A stretch of 46,866 nt of DNA from Planctomycetota bacterium (lineage in GTDB: Bacteria; Planctomycetota; Planctomycetia; Pirellulales; Pirellulaceae), in the NCBI GenBank assembly GCA_014584305.1, contig JACTND010000256.1, positions 1-46,866 on the forward strand, in the 5' to 3' direction. Positions 35,149-43,304 of the stretch are shown piece after piece. The position numbers were made by a program, and so were the translations under genes. Every line of letters starts with the position of its first letter. The stretch's first letter is position 1. The notes beneath the pieces were generated by a model that ran no database searches, was not told where the DNA came from, and was given only the letters and a program-made list of their open reading frames with translations.

Positions 35149-36810
35149 TCAGCGTTTCCAACGACTCATCCACAGGAAGACCAACCACGGGGCAATGGAA
35201 ACGAAAATAATTGCCATTATTGCCACGTGTCGATTGTGAACATACCAATCCATCAACCACTTCAACGATTCGCGGTCCGCCATGTCCTGTGCCACAGGCG
35301 TGTTGACTTCTTCAGCCCACGCCCCGCCGCCAATGGCGAAGTCGTGCGCAATTGCTCCACCTCCAAAAGCGACATGGTACGCCAATGCAAATCCCCCCAC
35401 TGCCGAATTCCAGCCGACAGCCAAACCGCCAACGGCATCCCAGCCCACACTCAGTCCTCCCACAGCAACCAAACCCAGCGCTCCACCGCCGCAGGCCAAA
35501 ACGCCTATTGCCGCTCCGCCGATCGCCAGCCCGCCGACGGCAATACCGCCAAAGGCGATCAGTCCGCGCGCGACGCCGCCAACCGCCATAATCAATCCGC
35601 AGGCTCGATCTCCAATGGCGATCCAACCACGCGCTTCGACGCGCGGATGGCCGGTATCGGCGTCGCTCGCAGTACCGATTTGAATTGCCAACAGCGGCCA
35701 ACGAAATAGCGACCAACGGCTGCGATAATCGATTCTCACAGCGCGAGGCCCTTGATTCACGAGCGGTTCTAGGCGGGTTTTCCAGGGAGAGTCGTTCCGA
35801 TCCTCGTCAGGTGCAACGTGCGATCGAATCGCGCGAATCCGCCGATTGACGTACACCACGTGCGCGACAACATACATTAATAACCCAGCCAAAGCCATCG
35901 CCAGCCCTGTAATGAACACCCAACGATGAATCGTGTTATCTGGCCGAATCATTAACACGGCCGTCGCGATAACGGAAATAGCCGAAAAAACCAATGCCGC
36001 CCATAATATGCGGCGACCCTGTTGTTCTAAGAAACGCCGTTCGGTTTGCGTCGGTGCGAGTTGGGCCGGCACCCACATACCCAACCACGCACCCGCCCAT
36101 CCGGCGCACATGCCAACAATCCCGCCCAACAAGCCCACCGAAGCACCCCCGGCGGCAACCGCGGTTGTCGTTGCCGCACTTGCGGGGGCGGATTTCAGGG
36201 CCGCAACCGCCGTGAGCCCAGTCATCACCCGCGCGGTGAATCGCCGTCCCGGTCGGGTACGTACCAGCGTGTTTTCGATCACGTCGGCCAGTTGAGCCCG
36301 AATCATCTCGCGGCCGCGGTGCAGCCGTTGCTTAACGGCATCCTCGCTCAATTCCAGCGCATTGGCGACATCCGCAATGGAATGCCCTTCGCGATAGAAC
36401 AGCACCAGGACTTCGCGATACGAGTCGGGGAGCGCACGCAGCGTATCCCACACCAGCGATTGCTCTTCAGCGGAAACCAGCGCGTCGGCGGGCGAGGTGT
36501 CGCTGACTGGTTCCGCGGCGTCAGCAAAGGATGCCGTCGGCTGGCGCCCCGAGCGTCGCCGCCACTGCCGCGCGATGTTCCTCGCGATACCACACAGCCA
36601 GGCAGTCAACTTTTCCGGCTCGCGCAACTGTTCGCGCGTGCGCCACGCCGTCCAGAACGTCTCTTGAGCCACATCTTGGCTGGCCGCAAAGTCGCCCACA
36701 ATACTGAACGCCACTGCGGAAACAACATTTTGGTGCCGCGCCACGACCAATTCAAACGCGACGGTCTCCCCACCAACCACGCGCTGCCAAACTGGTCCCC
36801 AATCGTTCAT
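35149..36810 (-). CDS. Membrane-fused ECF sigma factor with A-(V/I)-G-x-x pentad repeats
   Basis: A 553-residue fusion. Residues 1-175 form an ECF sigma factor: region 2 around VVARHQNVVSAVAFSIVGD and DVAQETFWTAWR, region 4 as LPDSYREVLVLFYREGHSI and LELSEDAVKQRLHRGREMI. Residues 217-247, 268-287 and 297-320 are probable membrane segments. Residues 396-500 carry pentads such as AVGGL AIGGA AIGVL ACGGG and SVGWD, a pentapeptide-like beta-solenoid candidate with Gly instead of polar residues. A last hydrophobic helix spans about 526-547. It converges with the sigma/kinase pair, 39 bases apart. ATG 36810 starts well; no upstream gene is cotranscribed. Confidence 0.85.
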   Translation of the reverse strand: MNDWGPVWQRVVGGETVAFELVVARHQNVVSAVAFSIVGDFAASQDVAQETFWTAWRTREQLREPEKLTAWLCGIARNIARQWRRRSGRQPTASFADAAEPVSDTSPADALVSAEEQSLVWDTLRALPDSYREVLVLFYREGHSIADVANALELSEDAVKQRLHRGREMIRAQLADVIENTLVRTRPGRRFTARVMTGLTAVAALKSAPASAATTTAVAAGGASVGLLGGIVGMCAGWAGAWLGMWVPAQLAPTQTERRFLEQQGRRILWAALVFSAISVIATAVLMIRPDNTIHRWVFITGLAMALAGLLMYVVAHVVYVNRRIRAIRSHVAPDEDRNDSPWKTRLEPLVNQGPRAVRIDYRSRWSLFRWPLLAIQIGTASDADTGHPRVEARGWIAIGDRACGLIMAVGGVARGLIAFGGIAVGGLAIGGAAIGVLACGGGALGLVAVGGLSVGWDAVGGLAVGWNSAVGGFALAYHVAFGGGAIAHDFAIGGGAWAEEVNTPVAQDMADRESLKWLMDWYVHNRHVAIMAIIFVSIAPWLVFLWMSRWKR

Positions 36811-37033
36811 GAATTTGCGTATTGAGCGTACTTGTTATCTTATCAATCACCACTGGGCACGGGAAACGCGCGGTGCAAATCCGTTTTCCATAATGCGCGT
36901 TCCCAGGCCATGGTGCGTGCTTTGTGTCATCTATCATGTGTCGTCGCCGACTAAGAAGGTGACAGAGCCTTGGCAAATCAAGTACATTCGTCCACGCTTA
37001 TCCAATTAGCGTCTGCCAGGCCGAGTACTTCGG

Positions 37034-37507
37034 TCATTTTCCGATGAAAACCAATGGTTTGCCATGCCACTGAAACTGGACATGATTGTGCAAATGGAAG
37101 AAATTCTGGTGCCATTGCCATGCGCCAGCGTGGTGCTGGATGAAATAGTGGTACGGTATCCATTGGTGGTTGAACTTAACCCAATACTGACCGCCCTGCC
37201 AACAAACGGGGAATGGAAATTGATAAAATTGGACATAGTGAATCGGCTGGTTGATGAAATGGACTTGGTGGGATTGGAAGATCTGATGGTTGGGCCGCCA
37301 TGGGTGATTCCAATTGATCGCAGCCTTCTGCGCGACGATCGATTTCACGTTTGGAACGTGCCCTCGGTGTGTATCGAAGTTTAAGCTGTGGTGGTTCCCG
37401 ACCTTCACGTTCATGCCGATGTGGCGATGTCCGAGTTGAGCTTGAGCATTTCCGGCGAAATAGACCGAAGCGGAAACGGCGATGACAGCAGCGATCAGAC
37501 GGTTCAT
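37034..37507 (-). CDS. His/Trp/Gln-rich secreted protein, unknown function
   Basis: The 157-residue protein has a signal peptide (MNRLIAAVIAVSASVYFAG, cleavage near NAQAQ) and AGGAG 8 bases before ATG 37507. The mature part contains 20 His and 8 Trp with Gln, Phe and Tyr, for example HHAGAWQWHQNFFHLHNH. It has one Cys and few acidic residues. Such composition suggests metal binding or a role at the cell envelope, but no family is recognised. Upstream, a long palindromic element occupies what should be its promoter region. Confidence 0.65.
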   Translation of the reverse strand: MNRLIAAVIAVSASVYFAGNAQAQLGHRHIGMNVKVGNHHSLNFDTHRGHVPNVKSIVAQKAAINWNHPWRPNHQIFQSHQVHFINQPIHYVQFYQFPFPVCWQGGQYWVKFNHQWIPYHYFIQHHAGAWQWHQNFFHLHNHVQFQWHGKPLVFIGK

Positions 37508-37847
37508 GATAGTTCTCCTTTTGGTTCAGATTGACGTTTCACCCGGATTTGTCTGAAAAGGAGCCCAGCCGTAGGGGAGCATCGTTCGCTAGAGATGCGT
37601 AGGCGGTTCGGGAGAAAGCCAGGCCCCTTTTCCGACAAATCCGGGTTCGGTTCGTTTGTCTGAACATCACAGCGGAGGGACGACGATTGTGTTACAGCGA
37701 TTTTCTCTGGACGCCACAAGCGGGTCCGCAAATCGAGAAAAACCGCGGTTTGCGAACGGAGATGGCAACCCCTGACCGCCAAGTAATGGGACGCCGTTTT
37801 CTACTTGCGACGATGCGCTGCGAAGTTTCGTCAACGACTTTCGGAAC
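37508..37847. other. Intergenic region between two minus-strand genes
   Basis: 340 bases without a convincing gene. It holds the ribosome-binding site of the His-rich gene, the palindromic element at 37541-37646, and about 200 bases with no recognisable feature before the stop of the next gene at 37848. Confidence 0.55.
37541..37646. repeat. 106-bp palindromic (MITE-like) element
   Basis: Arms of 25 bases, 37541-37565 and 37622-37646, are reverse complements with 2 mismatches (outer part ACCCGGATTTGTC). The interior of about 56 bases contains a further short hairpin, GCATC...GATGC. Terminal inverted repeats with no coding content fit a miniature transposable element or a large transcriptional hairpin. 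No second copy is in the window and no clear target-site duplication was seen. Confidence 0.55.
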
Positions 37848-39197
37848 TCAATCGTGGAACGGTATCTTAGCGATCACCGTTTCGCCCCGGCCGCGATCGT
37901 TGGCGCGGCTTTGAATGGTCCACAGGTCGAGGCCATTCCCACCATCGACGACCGTGCAACTGTAATCCCCCCAAGCGACTCCATCTGTGGCACCCGTTCC
38001 CTCCCCCAAGGACACGATCTCCCTGAGCTTCCCCGGTTCGTCATCGGCGAATCGCCAGGCACAGCGCGGACTGATGTATAGGTCAGGTCCTGTCTCCTGA
38101 AAGCCGACGAGGACATCGCCGCGCGAGTTAACCCCCAACGTTGTTTGGATGTAACTATTGATGTCATGCGCGAGGCGGCCTGATTGAATGATCGTGCCGT
38201 CCAGCGCGACCTGATGCCATTGAACGGCAGATCGGCCGTTCACATTCACGGCGTGCGAAAACCACAGGCAGTCGTTTTGGAGCACGACCCGTTTGGGATT
38301 ACGATCACCGGAGGCAGTCTTTTGCTCGGTCCCCTTTTGCGGCGATTGAGGGGGAAACTCGACCGCATCCAATCCATGCGGCCGCCGCACGATGGAACCG
38401 ATGATTGGTACGCCATCGTCGCCCTCGGTAATCGTCGAAATCACGAATGCTTGACGATTGATCGCAAAGAAATACAAGTCATCACTGGGATCTTGGCTGT
38501 GAACCGGTTCACCCAAATTGCCCGCAAAGTGATAAACGGTCGCTGGCCGACCCGCTTTGGCGTCCGCCAACTTCATCACGAACGATTGCTCGGCCCCGCC
38601 GGGGTACGAATAGCCGATCCACTGGTGACTGAATCCGATCCCACCTCCATCGACAGCATTTGGTGCAGGAACGGGGTAAGTGTTCCAAGCGCCGCGGGGA
38701 TCGCCGGTTTCTGAAACGGAAACGTTTACCGGTTTCTGCTTCGGCTGGTCATAGTAATACCATAGATTGAATCCGAAGATGTCGTTGTGCCGGTCGTAAA
38801 ACAGTTTCGGATCGATGCCATCGTTGAATTCCGATTGTGGGACACCTTGGACATAGTTTCCCTGTTTGTCGTAGATGATCAGTCCGCTGTTGGTGCCGTG
38901 CAGTATGAATTCCTTGCCGACAGCGATTTGCGGATCGACCTGGCGATTGCCATCGAGCGAGCCGTCAAACATCAGGATCCCGTCCTCCATGCGAGGATTG
39001 CCACCTTGTTTCCGAACGCGGGCCCGGCCGTTTTTCGTGAACGACTCATTCCGGATCGGCTCGATCAACTCCGTTCTGACCGGCCTGTCACCCACTTGCG
39101 GTTGCGTTCGTCCGCGCCGATCTTGCGCCCAATTGGGCAGGGCGGTGGTTACGACTAGTACCAGCGGCATCGTCAGTTGCAGTGCCTTTAGCAGCAT
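37848..39197 (-). CDS. Secreted beta-propeller-like protein, unknown function
   Basis: A 449-residue protein from ATG 39197 (AAGGC upstream), beginning with a signal peptide, MLLKALQLTMPLVLVVTTAL, and cleavage near NWAQ; the frame extends upstream but without a signal. Phrases such as DPQIAVGKEFILHGTNSGLI, GFNLWYYYDQPKQKP, DGVAWGDYSCTVVDGGNGL and DLWTIQSRANDRG resemble secreted bacterial proteins with a propeller of blades each starting near 'PQVAVG' and ending in 'GDYSxxVVD'. No catalytic motif is evident. It follows the zinc peptidase gene, 79 bases away, on the same strand. Confidence 0.6.
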   Translation of the reverse strand: MLLKALQLTMPLVLVVTTALPNWAQDRRGRTQPQVGDRPVRTELIEPIRNESFTKNGRARVRKQGGNPRMEDGILMFDGSLDGNRQVDPQIAVGKEFILHGTNSGLIIYDKQGNYVQGVPQSEFNDGIDPKLFYDRHNDIFGFNLWYYYDQPKQKPVNVSVSETGDPRGAWNTYPVPAPNAVDGGGIGFSHQWIGYSYPGGAEQSFVMKLADAKAGRPATVYHFAGNLGEPVHSQDPSDDLYFFAINRQAFVISTITEGDDGVPIIGSIVRRPHGLDAVEFPPQSPQKGTEQKTASGDRNPKRVVLQNDCLWFSHAVNVNGRSAVQWHQVALDGTIIQSGRLAHDINSYIQTTLGVNSRGDVLVGFQETGPDLYISPRCAWRFADDEPGKLREIVSLGEGTGATDGVAWGDYSCTVVDGGNGLDLWTIQSRANDRGRGETVIAKIPFHD

Positions 39198-39276
39198 AAT
39201 CGCGCCTTTTTCGAAAGCGTTTGCGAACCAACGATTGTCAAGCGGTTGGTACGAATCGTCAATTAGAAGCATTCGG

Positions 39277-40008
39277 TCAGCGGCGGCCACCGAGCAAGCC
39301 GGAGCGCCAAAGGAAGTAAACCAACGTCAAAAGCGACGAGACGAAGGCGGCGACATACGTCAAGGCGGCGGCATTGAGAACTTTGTCCACCCCCTCCCGC
39401 TCCAGCGGAGTGATAATCCCCGTCTCGACGACTAGGTTTTTGGCCCGGCGCGAGGCGTCAAACTCGACGGGAAGGGTCACCAATTGGAACAAACACAACA
39501 AGCCGAACAAACTGGCGCCAATGAGAAATATGGTATAGCCCACCGCGCTGCTCGCGCCACCGGCCGCGCCCGCGCCGCCCCAAATGGCCAGGCCGATTAC
39601 CATGCCCCACATTCCCATCGGGCTGCCGAACTGAACGGCGGGTACCAGCAGCGAACGAATCGCCAAAGGAGCATAGCCAACGGCGTGCTGGATCGCATGA
39701 CCCGCTTCGTGTGTCGCCACGCCTACCGCGGCAACGGAGCTGCTGTTGTAAACGGCTGGAGACAACGCGAGACGCTTGTTGATTGGATCGTAATGGTCCG
39801 ACAAAAACCCATCCGCTTGCACGATTTGCACGTCACGAATTCCCGCCCGATCGAGCAGCTTCTGCGCGGCCATCGCGCCCGTGTAGCCGCGCGAACCAGG
39901 CACTTGCGAGTAGTAGCTGAAACGCGAGCGGACCAACATGCTGGCTAAACCGGATAACACCAGAGCTGGCAGCAAGACCATCACAATATAAACCGGATCA
40001 AATATCAT
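39277..40008 (-). CDS. Membrane zinc metallopeptidase, YugP type (Zn_peptidase_2)
   Basis: A 243-residue protein from ATG 40008, which has GGAG 10 bases upstream; the frame continues for another 121 codons with unlikely sequence. The zinc motif THEAGHAIQH (HEAGH at 100-104) and preceding DHYDPINKRLALSPAVYNS define the YugP/DUF family PF04298. Membrane helices occur at residues 6-25, about 132-165 and 215-235. Family members are presumed membrane proteases; the substrate is not known. Confidence 0.85.
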   Translation of the reverse strand: MIFDPVYIVMVLLPALVLSGLASMLVRSRFSYYSQVPGSRGYTGAMAAQKLLDRAGIRDVQIVQADGFLSDHYDPINKRLALSPAVYNSSSVAAVGVATHEAGHAIQHAVGYAPLAIRSLLVPAVQFGSPMGMWGMVIGLAIWGGAGAAGGASSAVGYTIFLIGASLFGLLCLFQLVTLPVEFDASRRAKNLVVETGIITPLEREGVDKVLNAAALTYVAAFVSSLLTLVYFLWRSGLLGGRR

Positions 40009-40376
40009 TCTAGGAACTCCTCGTGTATTGTTGTTGTCGAATTCTTGCCAAGTCAGCAGAAAAATCAAACGGTATTCTTTCTTGCGAAGCCATTGACGAT
40101 TGACATTTTGGCACCGCGAATGGCTTTTCCATCGTGAGTTGCAATAATTGGGCCAAACGTCGAGGAATGGAACGACGCGGTACTGAGCCCTCGCCAGCGC
40201 GTTTTTTGGCGGTGATTGATGTATCACTAACCGGCTCGTCCCAGATGTTTGGCTATTGGCGCCCAATTGTGGGTGTCCCTTTTTTGACGGTGACTGACCG
40301 GCGCGTCCTTTCAAAATAGTGGATTGGTTGAAGTCAACGGAGCAGAATTGCAAATCGCTGTAGCCGTGCAAATCTA
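40009..40376. other. Intergenic region with an imperfect direct repeat
   Basis: 368 bases without a supported gene. It holds the zinc peptidase ribosome-binding site and, at 40202-40308, two similar units described separately. The right end leads into a decayed gene. Confidence 0.5.
40202..40308. repeat. Imperfect direct repeat pair
   Basis: Two units starting TTTTTTG(G/A)CGGTGA(T/C)TGA and ending CCGGC(T/G)CGTCC occur at 40202-40241 and 40280-40308. The first carries an 11-base insertion relative to the second. The function is unknown; they may be footprints of mobile DNA beside the decayed genes. Confidence 0.35.
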
Positions 40377-40870
40377 GTGGGAACCGGTCTGATTTTTCTT
40401 CGCAACGGGTCCCTGACGGCCAGTAACGGTATCACACCAATACAGGTATCATTCAAGTCAGCGGCGGATTCGTCGGTGGAGGCGATGTGTTTGCACTGGG
40501 CGACTTGCGACCTGGCAACAGCCCAGCCAGCGTGTTGTGTGACGGCAACCTGTTCTCAGGCACATCGACGGAGACGTTTATCGAGCTCAGCGGTCTGACA
40601 ACCGGAGCGGTTGATCAAATGGTCTCGTTGATCGACGGCCATCTGCTCGGCTTGAATCAACAAAACTTGATCGGAGATATCGGCGGGACCTTGATTGGTC
40701 AGTTCAACGGACTGACCGAGGGTTCGTTGGTCGGCACCTTTGGCGGCAAGGAACTATTCATCACTCACGCGGCCTGTCGCTGCAATGGAATCGCTCTCTT
40801 TACTGCGATTCCGGAACAAGGTCCTGGCTGGTTGATGTTGGCCGGTTTGACGTGGCTGGTATCTGTCTGA
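40377..40870 (+). pseudogene. Decayed PEP-CTERM/autotransporter-like C-terminal fragment
   Basis: The remnant reads GTGLIFLRNGSLTASNG in one frame, then, after a shift near 40430, continues as NTGIIQVSGGFVGGGDVFAL, RPGNSPASVL, TSTETFIELSGLTTGAVDQM and LIGDIGGTLIGQFNGL. It ends FTAIPEQGPGWLMLAGLTWL, a mutated PEP-CTERM tail (PEQ for PEP). Such sequence is typical of the repeat-rich C-terminal part of planctomycete/verrucomicrobial PEP-CTERM proteins. There is no start, no signal, a frame shift and an altered anchor motif. Confidence 0.65.
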
Positions 40871-41034
40871 CGAAAAAAGTATCTCGAAGCCAAAATGCCA
40901 CTTTAGACCGAATCCGCCCGTTAGGCATTAGAGCCACGATGCAGTCTTGCCTAACAAAAGCAAGAGGGATGCGCAGGGGAGAATGGGAGCAATTTGCAAT
41001 AGCCATTGCCAGTTGGCGCAGGTCTCTTGGGCAA

Positions 41035-41530
41035 TCAAAAGAGCAATTGTTCGGCCAAGTCAGCACAATTGATCACCACCAAGGGCTGATCGAGAACGGG
41101 ACTGGCTTGATGAATGGCCCGTGCCACGAGTTTTTTCCGGTGCCGCTTTCCGTTTGGATCAAGACCGGCTTTGTGGAGGCCGCGGTGCGTTGGATCAGGC
41201 GATAGATCTCCTGCATCGCTGGCGACTGCCCCACCAATCCACCAAACTGAGTTTGGTATTTCAGAGCTGCTTTGAGTTGAGTATTCTCAGCTTCCAATTG
41301 TTTGATATCACATGCTTGTCGGATCATCCGTGCCAAATCATCCACTTGGCCGGCTTGGTCAAAAAATCGTAGGCCCCGTTCGTGATCGATTCGACCGCGT
41401 TCTCAATGGTACCGCCCCCTGTCAACGTAATGACTTTGGGCGGAGCATCGCGTTTCATCAACTCATCCAACACGGCTAAACCGCTCATCGCGGGCATGCG
41501 AATATCTCGTTTCTTTGTCAAATCGACCAT
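41035..41530 (-). pseudogene. Decayed NtrC-family response regulator
   Basis: Three consecutive pieces of one protein lie in different frames. First, RDIRMPAMSGLAVLDEL with ITLTGGGTIENAVES and GAYDFLTKPAK, the end of a receiver domain. Second, after a shift near 41340, DDLARMIRQACDIKQLEAEN and GQSPAMQEIYRLIQRTAAST with the Walker motif ESGTGK. Third, after a slip in the T-run at 41131-41136, LVARAIHQASPVLDQPLVVI and NCADLAEQLLF, ending TGA at 41035. The start of the receiver, most of the AAA+ domain and the DNA-binding domain are missing. Confidence 0.75.
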
Positions 41531-41624
41531 TTTCTTGGGGATTTGCGTCCGATTTCGGTCTCTTTGGTTTCATAGCTTGTGGCGCAATGTTTTTACGCAA
41601 CAAGACAACGAAAAGGCTGAAACC

Positions 41625-42488
41625 ATGATCAAAGAATGCACTTCAATTCGCTCTGGCCTTTCTGATTATCTCCGAAAATGTTTGAGATATTTACTTGTTT
41701 TGATATTCCTATTCGGATTTTGGGAAACCAATCGAGGATTCCTGTTTGGCGATCTGATCACCAATATTTCGGTGGACAATCAAAGTTCCACCAATCCGAA
41801 TACTGCCAACCGGTTCTTTGAGACTGCATCTAGCTTGTCCAGTGTTAGTCAAGTCGGTAATACAGCATCGTTTACTCATCGGCTGGCGTTCCGAAACTGG
41901 CATCAGGCAAATGGGGGAGTCGCCCAAACCAACAAGCGGAATGTGATTTATCAGCTTGACTTCACTGTGAATGATCCGCTTAACCTGGGCTACAACATCA
42001 ATTTGCAAAATGCCATTCGTGGGATCTCGATGATTGACATCGACGTTGCCACTCCCCAAGGGACATCGTTTGCATCTGGCCTACGATTGTTTGCATCCGT
42101 TTCCGCTCCTAGCCCGCAGACATTGTCGGGCATTACTGGCGGGCCTTTCGGCGTTGGTAATCAAAGCGTTGGCCAGTACGCAGTATATGATGACTGGTCA
42201 GCCAGCCAATCAATGGGGCAGTACTTTGGTACAACCGATTTCAGCTTGTTTTTCTCCTCTGCATTCACTCCTTCGACCAATATCGCCTTTGCGAATGGTG
42301 TTACCGGTGTGGGCGAACTGATTTATGGCCTGGGCTCGATTCCGACTGGCTTTGAGCATTTGCAGCTCGACAACCTCGGCCATTTTCTGACGGTCAACGT
42401 CGAGATGAATGCTGTGCCAGAACCAAACTCCGCTGGGTTGATCGGATTGTGGGGTTTGATTGCAATTGCGATCCGCAGACGACGTTGA
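41625..42488 (+). CDS. PEP-CTERM exported protein
   Basis: A 287-residue protein from ATG 41625 with AAAGG upstream. An N-terminal hydrophobic segment (RKCLRYLLVLIFLFGFW) exports it. The C-terminus VPEPNSAGLIGLWGLIAIAIRRRR has the PEP motif, a membrane helix and a basic tail recognised by exosortase. The centre is a beta-rich, Ser/Thr/Asn-rich body with no known catalytic motif. Exosortase genes are not in the window. It follows the two decayed genes and precedes the sigma/kinase pair; expression control is not visible. Confidence 0.8.
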   Translation: MIKECTSIRSGLSDYLRKCLRYLLVLIFLFGFWETNRGFLFGDLITNISVDNQSSTNPNTANRFFETASSLSSVSQVGNTASFTHRLAFRNWHQANGGVAQTNKRNVIYQLDFTVNDPLNLGYNINLQNAIRGISMIDIDVATPQGTSFASGLRLFASVSAPSPQTLSGITGGPFGVGNQSVGQYAVYDDWSASQSMGQYFGTTDFSLFFSSAFTPSTNIAFANGVTGVGELIYGLGSIPTGFEHLQLDNLGHFLTVNVEMNAVPEPNSAGLIGLWGLIAIAIRRRR

Positions 42489-42659
42489 AAGTCCAGGTTG
42501 AGTGGGTTTTACGGATTCCATTTGATTGTTACACATAACCCAAACGGAGGCTAACACGAAATAACGAGGTTGGATTCGGCTGAATTGGTTCGCTTTTCTG
42601 GGGAAACTTGCTTACATTAGAGGCTTGCAAGTTAATCTCCCACAGATGCTGAATCGAAG

Positions 42660-43304
42660 ATGAAAGATTCAACCCCTGACATGACGTCCGATGCGGAGCA
42701 GCCAGAGTTAAATCTGGTGAGCATAAGTCAATTGGTGCAGCAAGCAAAGAATGGAGATCGCCAGGCGCATAGTGAGATTTGTAGACAGGTTCTGCCGGGT
42801 TTGATTCGGATCGCAGAACGACAACTTGAGCACCGGATACGGAGCAAAGTCAATCCATCGGATATTGTGCAGGCGACTTTGACCCGCATGATTCATGGCT
42901 TTGCCGATTTTCGCAGTACCAGTTCCACTGAGTTTTACGCTTGGCTCAATGCGATTCTGAGGAACGAGATTCGTACGATCCGGCGCGATTTGTACCGTGA
43001 CCGACGGGATGTTCGACGCGAGTTTTCCGCCGATGTGTTGGACGCTCCGATGCTGGCTGGTTCCGAGCAGACACCGTCATCGATAACGGAGCGAAATGAG
43101 AATATTGATCGTTTTCGCAGAGTGATCACGCGACTTCCCGCAGACTATGCGACCGTGATTCAATTGCGAGGTATCGAACAACTTCCATATGCCAATGTCG
43201 CAGAACTAATGAACCGCTCGGTGGACGCGGTAACCAAATTGTTTCAGCGGGCACTAATTGCAATGCAGAAAGAGTTATCCATCATCGATGAATCCCAGCC
43301 GTAA
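42660..43304 (+). CDS. ECF sigma factor, planctomycete-specific type
   Basis: The 214-residue protein has region 2 as RIRSKVNPSDIVQATLTRMI and STEFYAWLNAILRNEIRTIR, and region 4 as LPADYATVIQLRGIEQLPYA then NRSVDAVTKLFQRALIAMQK. This matches the planctomycete ECF group often found with kinases (TIGR02984-like). Its 3' end overlaps the kinase start by 17 bases. An inverted repeat, AACTTGC/GCAAGTT (42605-42611, 42627-42633), lies just upstream. No anti-sigma factor is present. Confidence 0.9.
   Translation: MKDSTPDMTSDAEQPELNLVSISQLVQQAKNGDRQAHSEICRQVLPGLIRIAERQLEHRIRSKVNPSDIVQATLTRMIHGFADFRSTSSTEFYAWLNAILRNEIRTIRRDLYRDRRDVRREFSADVLDAPMLAGSEQTPSSITERNENIDRFRRVITRLPADYATVIQLRGIEQLPYANVAELMNRSVDAVTKLFQRALIAMQKELSIIDESQP

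Noticed and set aside
36046..36825. A 259-codon plus-strand frame antisense to the fused sigma factor
   Set aside because: Composition follows from the sigma gene's codon bias; no domain, no ribosome-binding site.
40920..40955. GTTAGGCA...TGCCTAAC, resembling integron attC core sites
   Set aside because: The order is GTTRRRY then RYYYAAC, the reverse of attC, the element is only 36 bases, and no integrase is nearby.
42605..42633. AACTTGC/GCAAGTT inverted repeat before the second ECF gene as a separate feature
   Set aside because: Seven-base arms can arise by chance; mentioned only as a possible operator under the gene.
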